Source: Oscillospiraceae bacterium (GTDB taxonomy: Bacteria > Bacillota_A > Clostridia > Oscillospirales > JAAYXM01). From it: 6,572 bases of DNA. Positions 1 to 5,150 of this stretch are shown here, one piece after another. Location: positions 1-6,572 of the forward strand of contig JAFQVE010000216.1 in the NCBI GenBank assembly GCA_017408185.1, written 5' to 3'. The position numbers and the translations under genes were made by a program. The notes under the pieces were generated by a model. It made no database searches. It was not told where the DNA came from and saw only the letters and a list, made by a program, of their open reading frames with translations. The first letter of the stretch is position 1. The number at the start of each line of letters is the position of its first letter.

Positions 1-11
1 CCCCCCCCCCC
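1..11. repeat. C11 homopolymer at left window edge
   Basis: Eleven consecutive C residues open the window and run straight into an AT-rich leader. A pure C tract of this length at a sequence boundary is more often a contig-end artefact (poly-G reads from two-colour chemistry) than biology. It could be a genuine phase-variable tract if the contig continues to the left, but nothing to the left is visible. Confidence 0.6.
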
Positions 12-39
12 GAAAAAATCAAGCATTTTGGCGGTTTTT

Positions 40-68
40 TTGAAATTTTCCCGCAAAAAATTTATAAA
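40..68 (+). promoter_or_regulatory. Candidate sigma-A promoter for the mgl operon
   Basis: TTGAAA (40-45) and TATAAA (63-68) each match 5 of 6 consensus bases and are separated by exactly 17 bp in an AT-rich region. Transcription would start near 75, giving a leader of roughly 90 nt before mglB at 163. A weaker alternative is CATAAT at 125-130, whose best upstream box (103-108) is poor. This is a consensus match only. Confidence 0.6.
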
Positions 69-124
69 TTATTTCAGCAAATTATTTTTTTCATATCACA
101 AGTATTCATTTCCGTTTTTGCGGG
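50..124. promoter_or_regulatory. 10-bp inverted repeat straddling the mglB promoter
   Basis: CCCGCAAAAA at 50-59 and its exact reverse complement TTTTTGCGGG at 115-124 form a perfect 10-bp inverted repeat. The left arm sits in the spacer between the candidate -35 and -10 boxes, and the right arm in the leader just before a second -10-like hexamer. Arm centres are 65 bp apart, about six helical turns. It could be a pair of operator half-sites or a long-range RNA stem if transcription starts further upstream. A/T-rich tails make part of the match cheap, but the CCCGC/GCGGG core does not. Confidence 0.4.
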
Positions 125-162
125 CATAATGCAAATATGTACTGAAAAAGGAGAGAAAAAAC

Positions 163-1242
163 ATGAAAAAAATAATTTCAATATTAATTGCACTCACAAT
201 GCTCTTTGCCTTCACCGGATGTATGGGCGACGGGGGTTCCGAAGAAACAAGCGCGGCAGTGTTTTACTACACCTACTCCGACCCGTATATCTCCACCGTG
301 CGCGCAAGTCTTGACCGCGAGCTTGAGGCCGCGGGCATAAAGTATCAGGACTACGACTCAAACTCCAGCCAGACCACCCAATCCGAGCAGGTTCAGACCG
401 CCATTACAAACGGTGCAAATCTTCTTATAGTGAATATAGTTGAAACCGGCTCAGATGATGCCGCACGCGGAATTGTCCAGCAAGCAAGAGCCGCAGACAT
501 CCCCCTTATCTTCTTTAACCGCGAGGTTTCAGATGAGATTATCGCAAGCTACGAAAAATGCGCATTTGTCGGCACGGATGCCGCAGAAGCCGGGCATATG
601 CAGGGCGAAATGATTGCAGACTACCTTCTCAAAAACTATGATGCGGTTGACTTAAACGGTGACGGCACAATTTCATATGTTATGTTTAAGGGGCAAAACG
701 GAAATGCCGAAGCCGAGCTCCGCACAAAATTTGCCGTTGAGGATGCGAATGCCGCATTGAAAGAAGCAGGCAAGCCCGAGCTTATGTTCTATGACAAGAA
801 CAACCGCGACAAATATCTTGTTGACAAAAACGGAACCTGGGCGGCAAGCGCTTCAAACGAATATATGACGACAATCCTCACCGAGTATACCGAAAACAAT
901 AAAAATATGGTTGAAGCCGTCATCTGCAATAACGACGGTATGGCTGAGGGCGCAATAACCGCGCTCAACACCGCGGGATATAACACCGGAAGCGGAAAGA
1001 CGATTCCTGTTTTCGGCGTGGATGCAACGGAAGCAGCGGTCTCTCTTATCGGCGCAGGGAAAATGACCGGAACGATTAAGCAGGATGCCGTAGGTATGGC
1101 AAAGGCGCTTTCCCGCCTTTCCTCAAACATCAAGAACGGCAAGGACCTTATGAGTGACACGTCAGACCTTAACATTGACGAAAATGTTTCCAAAATCCGC
1201 ATACCTTACGGAATTTACACGGGCGAACAGAAGGAACTCTAA
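163..1242 (+). CDS. mglB: MglB-type galactose/glucose-binding lipoprotein
   Basis: Extracellular receptor of a galactose/glucose ABC importer, 359 aa, type I periplasmic-binding fold. A lipoprotein signal peptide (MKK, hydrophobic core, Cys20 after FTG) anchors it to the outer face of the membrane. AAGGAG at 148-153, 9 nt upstream, supports this ATG. The MglB hallmark calcium loop is present at 163-171 (DLNGDGTIS), with E251 in the position of the distal calcium-ligand Glu. Compared with the E. coli receptor as I remember it, sugar contacts D14, N91, R158, W183, N211 and D236 correspond to D40, N119, R187, W226, N257 and D287. H152, D154 and N256 become N181, E183 and Q307, so the sugar preference may be shifted. 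It is first in mglBAC, 22 nt before mglA. Family assignment is firm; the exact sugar is inferred. Confidence 0.93.
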   Translation: MKKIISILIALTMLFAFTGCMGDGGSEETSAAVFYYTYSDPYISTVRASLDRELEAAGIKYQDYDSNSSQTTQSEQVQTAITNGANLLIVNIVETGSDDAARGIVQQARAADIPLIFFNREVSDEIIASYEKCAFVGTDAAEAGHMQGEMIADYLLKNYDAVDLNGDGTISYVMFKGQNGNAEAELRTKFAVEDANAALKEAGKPELMFYDKNNRDKYLVDKNGTWAASASNEYMTTILTEYTENNKNMVEAVICNNDGMAEGAITALNTAGYNTGSGKTIPVFGVDATEAAVSLIGAGKMTGTIKQDAVGMAKALSRLSSNIKNGKDLMSDTSDLNIDENVSKIRIPYGIYTGEQKEL

Positions 1243-1264
1243 AGGAGAAATCGGATAAAAAGCT

Positions 1265-2761
1265 ATGGAAAACGATGTACTTCTCAGGATGCAGGGCATC
1301 TCAAAATCCTTCCCGGGTGTGCGCGCACTCGATAACGTCTCCCTCGATGTGCGCCGCGGCACGGTTCACGCACTTATGGGCGAAAACGGCGCAGGCAAAA
1401 GCACGCTTATGAAATGCCTTTTCGGAATTTATACAAAAGACTCCGGCAAGATACTGTTAGAGGGCAAGGAGGTTTCGTTCAAAACCTCAAAAGAAGCGCT
1501 GGACTGTGGCGTAGCAATGGTGCATCAGGAGCTTAACCAGGCGCTCAAGCGCAGTGTTGCCGACAATATCTGGCTTGGGCGCTACCCAACCAAGGGTCCG
1601 CTTGTGCAGGAAAAGAAAATGCATGAAGACACGCGCGAAATTTTCAAAAAGCTCGGTATCGACGTAAATCCCGCTCAGATAATGGGGAGCCTTCCCGTCG
1701 CGAGGCGGCAAATGGCAGAGATTGCAAAGGCGGTATCATACAACGCGCGCGTTATAGTTTTTGACGAGCCGACAAGCTCGCTCAATGATGCCGAGGTTGA
1801 ACAGCTTTTCCGTATCATAGATATGCTGAAAAAGGGCGGCACGGCGATAATCTATATTTCCCATAAAATGGAAGAAATTCTGCGTATCTCCGATGATATC
1901 ACCGTTATGCGCGACGGACGGCACATTGCAACGGAGCCGGCAAAGAATATGACGATGGAAAAGATAATAAAGCTGATGGTAGGCCGCGAGCTTGGAAACC
2001 GTTTTCCGGAGCGAAAGAACAAACCGGGCAAGCCTCTCCTCGAAGTGGAGGGGCTCACCTCCCGCTATTCAAACCTGCGCGATGTTTCCTTTACTCTGCG
2101 TGAAAGCGAAATCATCGGCGTTGCAGGGCTTGACGGCGCAGGCAGAACGGAGCTTCTGGAAAACATTTTCGGTCTGTCCGCGCGCGAGAGCGGGCGGCTT
2201 GTTCTGCGCGGCAGGGAGATAAAAAACCGCAATGCGCGGGATGCGATATCTAACGGCTTTGCGCTCGTAACCGAAGAACGGCGCTCAACGGGGATTTTCG
2301 GAATCCTTTCCATCCGTGCAAACACCACAGTATCAAGCCTGAAGAAATACCTTTCATACGGTTTCGTCCTCAACAAGAAAAAAATGAGGCGCGCAACAGA
2401 TGATATGATAAAATCTCTGCGCATAAAAACCCCGACACAGGATACAAAAATCCGCTCGCTTTCCGGCGGTAATCAGCAGAAGGTAATCTTCGGCCGCTGG
2501 CTTCTTACCGAGCCGGACATTCTTCTTCTCGATGAGCCGACGCGCGGAATAGACGTCGGCGCAAAGTTTGAAATATACAGCGTTATCGGAAACCTTGCGG
2601 CAAACGGAAAGTCTGTTATTATGGTATCGAGCGAAATGCCCGAGCTTTTGGGCGTATGCGACAGAATCCTTGTGATGTCCGGCGGACGGCTTGCCGGTGA
2701 GGTGAATGCAAAGGACGCAACACAGGAACAGATAATGACGCTGGCAACAAAGTATGCGTAA
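1265..2761 (+). CDS. mglA: MglA-type sugar ABC importer ATPase (two ATPase domains)
   Basis: Cytoplasmic ATPase that powers the Mgl importer, 498 aa with two fused nucleotide-binding domains, the normal size for the MglA/RbsA/XylG group. Domain 1 has Walker A GENGAGKST (39-47), Q88, the family's degenerate signature region near 142-149, Walker B VIVFDE (163-168) and H200. Domain 2 has the family's altered P-loop GLDGAGRT (288-295, Arg in place of the catalytic Lys), signature LSGGNQQK (400-407) and Walker B ILLLDEP (420-426); the switch His is replaced by Ser in SSEMPELLG. Such asymmetry is normal here, with one canonical and one degenerate P-loop. The start is unusual: AAAGGAG at 1241-1247 lies 17 nt upstream and only a weak CGGA is nearer, but an in-frame stop at 1256-1258 excludes an earlier start and the domain begins by residue 6. 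Translation may be coupled to mglB. Confidence 0.95.
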   Translation: MENDVLLRMQGISKSFPGVRALDNVSLDVRRGTVHALMGENGAGKSTLMKCLFGIYTKDSGKILLEGKEVSFKTSKEALDCGVAMVHQELNQALKRSVADNIWLGRYPTKGPLVQEKKMHEDTREIFKKLGIDVNPAQIMGSLPVARRQMAEIAKAVSYNARVIVFDEPTSSLNDAEVEQLFRIIDMLKKGGTAIIYISHKMEEILRISDDITVMRDGRHIATEPAKNMTMEKIIKLMVGRELGNRFPERKNKPGKPLLEVEGLTSRYSNLRDVSFTLRESEIIGVAGLDGAGRTELLENIFGLSARESGRLVLRGREIKNRNARDAISNGFALVTEERRSTGIFGILSIRANTTVSSLKKYLSYGFVLNKKKMRRATDDMIKSLRIKTPTQDTKIRSLSGGNQQKVIFGRWLLTEPDILLLDEPTRGIDVGAKFEIYSVIGNLAANGKSVIMVSSEMPELLGVCDRILVMSGGRLAGEVNAKDATQEQIMTLATKYA

Positions 2762-2835
2762 TAACCCGCAAATCGGTTATTGCAATGCAAAACTATGTAT
2801 AATTCCATTTTGCATTTTGCACTCTGCATTTTGCA
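2760..2835. repeat. mglA-mglC intergenic element: hairpin plus 4 x 7-nt tandem repeat
   Basis: A 7-bp hairpin overlaps the mglA stop codon (AATAACC 2760-2766 with GGTTATT 2775-2781). Then come four tandem heptamers, TTTTGCA, TTTTGCA, CTCTGCA and TTTTGCA (2808-2835). A single opposite-strand copy, TGCAAAA, sits at 2786-2792, so AATGCAAAA (2784-2792) can pair perfectly with TTTTGCATT (2808-2816) across a 15-nt loop. No U-run follows, so this is not an intrinsic terminator. It separates receptor and ATPase genes from the permease gene and may affect mRNA processing or stability. Confidence 0.7.
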
Positions 2836-2857
2836 TTTACTAAGAGGTGGCTAACTT

Positions 2858-3934
2858 ATGGAAAACAAAAAGAACACGCGTTTCCGGCGCGGTTTTGACG
2901 AATACAAGACGCTCGATCCCGCCGAAAAACGCCGTATGAAACGCGAATTTTTTATAAATAACGCGCTGTATATCTTTCTCATCGCCGTTATAATAGCAAT
3001 AGCAATATACCGCCCGCGATTCCTTTCCCCAAGCTCGCTTATCAACATACTCTCGCTCTCCGCCGCGAATCTGCCGATTGCGCTTGGAATAGCCGGCGCA
3101 ATAATTCTTACCGGCACTGACCTTTCCGCCGGCCGCGCCGTCGGACTCTGCGCGTGCGTTGCTGCTTCGCTTCTGCAGGCATCGGGATATGCAAACAAAA
3201 TGTTCCCGGAAATCGGAACAATGCCTGTGTTTCTCGTTATCGCCCTTATTATTGCCATCGGCGCACTTATCGGTGCGGTAAACGGCTTCTGCACGGCAAA
3301 GTTTAATCTCCACCCGTTTATAGTTACTCTTGCAACCCAGCTTATCATCTACGGCGGGCTGCTTATGTACCTCACTCTCGGCACGAACAACGGACAGTCC
3401 ATCTCCGGGCTTTCCGAGAGCTATACAGGCTTTATCAACGGAAGCATTCTCTCGGTCGGAGGTACGGCGATACCCAATTTCGTGTGGTATGCCGTTATAA
3501 TAACTATAGTTATGTGGTTTGTCTGGAATAAAACCACTTTCGGGAAAAATATGTTTGCTGTCGGCTCTAACCCCGAGGCGGCACACGTCTCCGGTGTCAA
3601 CGTCACGCGGACGATAATCCTCGTGTTCACGCTTGCCGGCGCACTGTACGGCGTTACCGGATTTATCGAGGGCGCGAGAATCGGCTCCAACAGCGCATCA
3701 ACCGGTCTTAACTATGAGCTTGATGCCATTGCCGCATGCGTAATCGGCGGTGTATCGTTCGTCGGCGGTATCGGCAAGATACGCGGCGTTATAATGGGCG
3801 TTGTTCTCTTGCGCATAATCTTTGTCGGGCTTACCTTTCTCTCGGTCAACCAGAATATGCAGTATATCATAAAGGGACTTATAATCCTTATCGCGTGTGC
3901 GATAGATATGCGAAAATACCTTGTGAGAAAGTAG
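2858..3934 (+). CDS. mglC: MglC-type sugar ABC importer permease
   Basis: Integral membrane channel subunit of the Mgl importer, 358 aa, BPD_transp_2 family; one gene probably supplies both copies of the homodimeric channel. After a charged cytoplasmic N-terminus of about 33 residues come many hydrophobic spans, roughly at 34-51, 62-84, 94-110, 122-145, 152-174, 206-223, 250-270, 308-328 and 334-350. Family motifs are clear: TGTDLSAGR (85-93), VGSNPEAAHVSGV (235-247) and the ATPase-contacting ELDAIAACVIGG stretch starting at 287, followed by SFVGGIG. The DLSAGR motif is typical of MglC. The start is set by AGAGGTGG (2844-2850), 7 nt upstream. It is separated from mglA by a 96-nt repeat-bearing gap without a clear promoter, so it is probably cotranscribed. 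A 36-aa ORF follows 11 nt later. Confidence 0.94.
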   Translation: MENKKNTRFRRGFDEYKTLDPAEKRRMKREFFINNALYIFLIAVIIAIAIYRPRFLSPSSLINILSLSAANLPIALGIAGAIILTGTDLSAGRAVGLCACVAASLLQASGYANKMFPEIGTMPVFLVIALIIAIGALIGAVNGFCTAKFNLHPFIVTLATQLIIYGGLLMYLTLGTNNGQSISGLSESYTGFINGSILSVGGTAIPNFVWYAVIITIVMWFVWNKTTFGKNMFAVGSNPEAAHVSGVNVTRTIILVFTLAGALYGVTGFIEGARIGSNSASTGLNYELDAIAACVIGGVSFVGGIGKIRGVIMGVVLLRIIFVGLTFLSVNQNMQYIIKGLIILIACAIDMRKYLVRK

Positions 3935-3945
3935 GGTGAGAAACA

Positions 3946-4056
3946 ATGCGGAAAATAAATCCTTACGCGAATGTATCGGTCGGCATCCGCCTTCTTGATG
4001 CGGCAATAATTGCAATGCTTACACTTCTCAGTGTGCTTATCTGTGTGCATTTTTGA
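3946..4056 (+). CDS. Small single-span membrane protein, 36 aa, at the end of the mgl operon
   Basis: I do not recognise this gene. It encodes 36 residues: a polar N-terminus (MRKINPYANVSVGIRLLD, net positive) and a hydrophobic segment of about 18 residues (19-35) ending CVHF. The topology should be N-terminus inside, with a nearly buried C-terminus that includes Cys33. It starts 11 nt after the mglC stop and has a good Shine-Dalgarno, GGTGA at 3935-3939, 6 nt before the ATG. Codon choice (GCG, GCA, ATA, CTT) resembles the mgl genes. No terminator separates it from mglC, whereas a strong promoter for the next operon starts 28 nt after its stop, so it belongs to the mgl transcript. By position it could be a small transporter-associated subunit, as AcrZ is for AcrB, but that is inference. 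The alternative is a chance ORF; RBS, spacing and sharp hydrophobic pattern argue against it. Confidence 0.68.
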   Translation: MRKINPYANVSVGIRLLDAAIIAMLTLLSVLICVHF

Positions 4057-4083
4057 TTCTTTTCCTTTTTTAACTCTCTTTTT
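4057..4083. other. Pyrimidine-rich tract between the two operons
   Basis: The plus strand is almost all T and C here (TTCTTTTCCTTTTTT and onward), between the small membrane protein gene and the amino acid operon promoter. I see no GC-rich stem before it, so it is not a convincing intrinsic terminator. How the mgl transcript ends is therefore not visible, and readthrough into the next operon is possible. Confidence 0.5.
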
Positions 4084-4084
4084 G

Positions 4085-4113
4085 TTGACAAACCCCCATA
4101 TAATATGTATAAT
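4085..4113 (+). promoter_or_regulatory. Perfect-consensus sigma-A promoter of the amino acid importer operon
   Basis: TTGACA (4085-4090), a 17-bp spacer and TATAAT (4108-4113) match the housekeeping consensus at all 12 positions and at the ideal spacing. A second TATAAT at 4099-4104 is only 8 bp from the -35 and cannot use it. Transcription should start near 4120, giving a leader of about 59 nt. So strong a promoter suggests high basal output, consistent with the codon bias of the gene it drives. Confidence 0.88.
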
Positions 4114-4128
4114 TATTGTACAAAGCCT

Positions 4129-4145
4129 TGCGGCGCACCGCCGCA
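4129..4145 (+). promoter_or_regulatory. GC-rich hairpin in the 5' leader of the amino acid receptor mRNA
   Basis: TGCGGCG (4129-4135), loop CAC, CGCCGCA (4139-4145): a perfect 7-bp stem starting about 9 nt after the predicted transcription start. The following TCTTTA is too weak a U-tract for a good terminator. A 5'-proximal stem can protect mRNA from decay. The same palindrome in DNA could be an operator just downstream of the start site. Only the pairing itself is directly seen. Confidence 0.6.
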
Positions 4146-4178
4146 TCTTTACAACAAATTATGGGAGGTTTCACAATA

Positions 4179-4934
4179 ATGAAAAAGGTTTTGGCACTTA
4201 CACTTGCAGCTGTTATGGTTCTTGCATTTGCAGCTTGCTCCGCCCCCGCAGAAAAAGAAGTTCTCACAATGGGAACAAACGCAGCATTCCCGCCGTATGA
4301 AATGGTTGATGAAAACAACAACATCATAGGTATTGATGCTGAAATCGCTGCTGCTGTTGCAGAAAAGCTCGATATGGAGCTTGAGATCAAGGATATGGCT
4401 TTTGATTCTCTTATCACTGCTGTTTCCTCCGGCGCAATCGACGTTGCTCTCGCAGGTATGACAGTTACCGAAGAGCGCAAAGAAGCAGTTAACTTCTCCG
4501 ACTCTTACGCTACCGGCATTCAGGTCGTTATCGTTACAGAGGACAGCGCTATCGCTTCCATCGATGACCTTGAAGGCAAGAAGATCGGCGTTCAGTCCGG
4601 CACAACCGGCGATATCTACTGCTCCGACACACCGGAGAACGGCGGCTACGGCGAAGATGCTGTTTCCCGCTATGACAACGGCGCTCTCGCTGTTCAGGCA
4701 CTTCTTAACGGTCAGGTAGACTGCGTTGTTATCGACAATGAGCCGGCAAAGGCATTTGTTGAAGCAAACGAAGGCCTTAAGATTCTTGACACCGAGTTTG
4801 CAGTTGAAGATTATGCAGCTGCTATCGCAAAGGAAAACACAGAGCTTCTTGATAAGTTCAACACTGCGCTTTCCGAGCTTAAGGCAGAGGGCAAGATCGA
4901 CGAAATCGTCGGCAAGTACATCAAGGCAGAGTAA
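4179..4934 (+). CDS. Polar amino acid ABC importer, substrate-binding lipoprotein
   Basis: Extracellular receptor for an amino acid importer, 251 aa, SBP_bac_3 family (type II fold). Signal peptide with lipobox LAFAAC, lipid-anchored at Cys20. Family motifs: GTNAAFPPYEM (32-42), GIDAEIAAAVAEKL (51-64), AGMTVTEERKEAVNFSDSY (92-110), QSGTTGD (139-145) and VIDNEPA (184-190). By family rule R100 should hold the substrate carboxylate and D186 its amino group, which fits an alpha-amino acid; which one cannot be read from sequence. The ATG at 4179 is preferred over an in-frame ATG at 4116 because GGGAGG (4163-4168) precedes it and the signal peptide starts there; 4116 would also lie at or before the predicted transcript start. 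Codon use differs from the mgl genes: Ala is almost entirely GCT/GCA with one GCG, Val is mostly GTT and Ile mostly ATC. This is consistent with high expression. Confidence 0.94.
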   Translation: MKKVLALTLAAVMVLAFAACSAPAEKEVLTMGTNAAFPPYEMVDENNNIIGIDAEIAAAVAEKLDMELEIKDMAFDSLITAVSSGAIDVALAGMTVTEERKEAVNFSDSYATGIQVVIVTEDSAIASIDDLEGKKIGVQSGTTGDIYCSDTPENGGYGEDAVSRYDNGALAVQALLNGQVDCVVIDNEPAKAFVEANEGLKILDTEFAVEDYAAAIAKENTELLDKFNTALSELKAEGKIDEIVGKYIKAE

Positions 4935-4936
4935 GT

Positions 4937-4959
4937 TCAAAGCAACTTTGTTGCTTTGA
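4937..4959. repeat. Stable hairpin just after the receptor stop codon
   Basis: TCAAAGCAAC (4937-4946) pairs perfectly with GTTGCTTTGA (4950-4959) around a TTT loop, a 10-bp stem starting 3 nt after the TAA. GTGAAT follows instead of a U-run, so it is unlikely to terminate. Its position matches the stabilising 3' hairpins known between receptor and permease genes, such as the REP element between E. coli malE and malF, but that role is inferred. Confidence 0.7.
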
Positions 4960-4960
4960 C

Positions 4961-5081
4961 GTGAATAGTGAATAGTGAAAAGTGAATAATTTCGGTGCAA
5001 ATCGCAAAGCGATTTGATCTAAATGTTTTTGCATCGCAAAAACACATCAATTATTCATTATTAATCATTCATTGTTCATTC
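4961..5081. repeat. Intergenic element with inverted 4 x 7-nt repeat arms
   Basis: The left arm is four tandem heptamers, TGAATAG, TGAATAG, TGAAAAG and TGAATAA (4962-4989). The right arm (5051-5078) read on the minus strand is TGAACAA, TGAATGA, TTAATAA and TGAATAA. The arms are inverted, each 28 nt, and agree at 21 of 28 positions, with a perfect inner block TGAATAATT/AATTATTCA (4983-4991/5049-5057). They enclose two further hairpins. No ORF of substance fits it. It looks like a small, non-autonomous or structural repeat of the kind common between genes in gut Clostridia. Mobility is not shown, since I see no target duplication. Confidence 0.68.
4998..5044. repeat. Two hairpins inside the heptamer element
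   Basis: First stem: CAAATCGC (4998-5005), loop AAA, GCGATTTG (5009-5016), 8 bp perfect. Second stem: TGTTTTTGC (5024-5032), loop ATC, GCAAAAACA (5036-5044), 9 bp perfect. They lie back to back, 7 nt apart, in the middle of the inverted heptamer arms. The second also contains the segment that could pair with the terminator at 5101-5128. Confidence 0.7.
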
Positions 5082-5100
5082 CTGACTGCAATAAATCCCG

Positions 5101-5128
5101 AAGGGCGATGTAAACATCGCCCTTTTTT
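5101..5128 (+). terminator. Intrinsic terminator between receptor and permease genes
   Basis: AAGGGCGATG (5101-5110), loop TAAA, CATCGCCCTT (5115-5124): a 10-bp perfect stem with an 8-bp GC-containing core, running into T6 at 5123-5128. This is a textbook rho-independent terminator. It ends only 3 nt before the permease Shine-Dalgarno, and I find no promoter after it. The permease and ATPase must therefore be made from readthrough transcripts. This is a common way to make more receptor than membrane components, or could be a regulated attenuator. Confidence 0.85.
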
Positions 5129-5150
5129 CTCAGGAGGAAGTATATACAAA

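Noticed and set aside
129..314. 61-codon plus-strand frame over the start of mglB
   Set aside because: It overlaps the MglB signal peptide in another frame, has no RBS and no recognisable features.
1241..2761. MglA second P-loop with Arg in place of Lys as a sign of gene decay
   Set aside because: GLDGAGRT-type second sites and the missing switch His are standard in the MglA/RbsA group, and the reading frame is intact.
2760..2781. Intrinsic terminator after mglA
   Set aside because: The 7-bp stem is mostly A/T, the loop is 8 nt and no U-run follows; mglC continues the same operon.
2840..3586. Minus-strand open frame (248 codons) opposite mglC
   Set aside because: The product is Lys/Arg/Cys/Tyr-rich low-complexity sequence without motifs, opposite a clear MglC; it is a shadow of the permease reading frame.
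4116..4178. Earlier in-frame ATG for the amino acid receptor
   Set aside because: It has no RBS, lies at or before the predicted transcription start, and would put 21 charged residues before the signal peptide; GGGAGG at 4163-4168 supports ATG 4179.
4149..5000. Long open frame on the minus strand (283 codons) opposite the amino acid receptor gene
   Set aside because: It mirrors the strongly biased codon use of the plus-strand gene, and its product is a Cys/Asn-rich sequence with no recognisable fold. The plus strand carries a clear SBP_bac_3 protein with RBS and signal peptide.
4961..5081. CRISPR array or insertion sequence for the heptamer element
   Set aside because: The units are only 7 nt with no spacers, and there is no transposase or target-site duplication, so neither label is supported.
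4995..5150. N-terminal extension of the permease by 52 codons
   Set aside because: The frame is open, but the stretch consists of the heptamer/hairpin element and the terminator, and a good Shine-Dalgarno precedes the ATG at 5151, where homology to the family begins.
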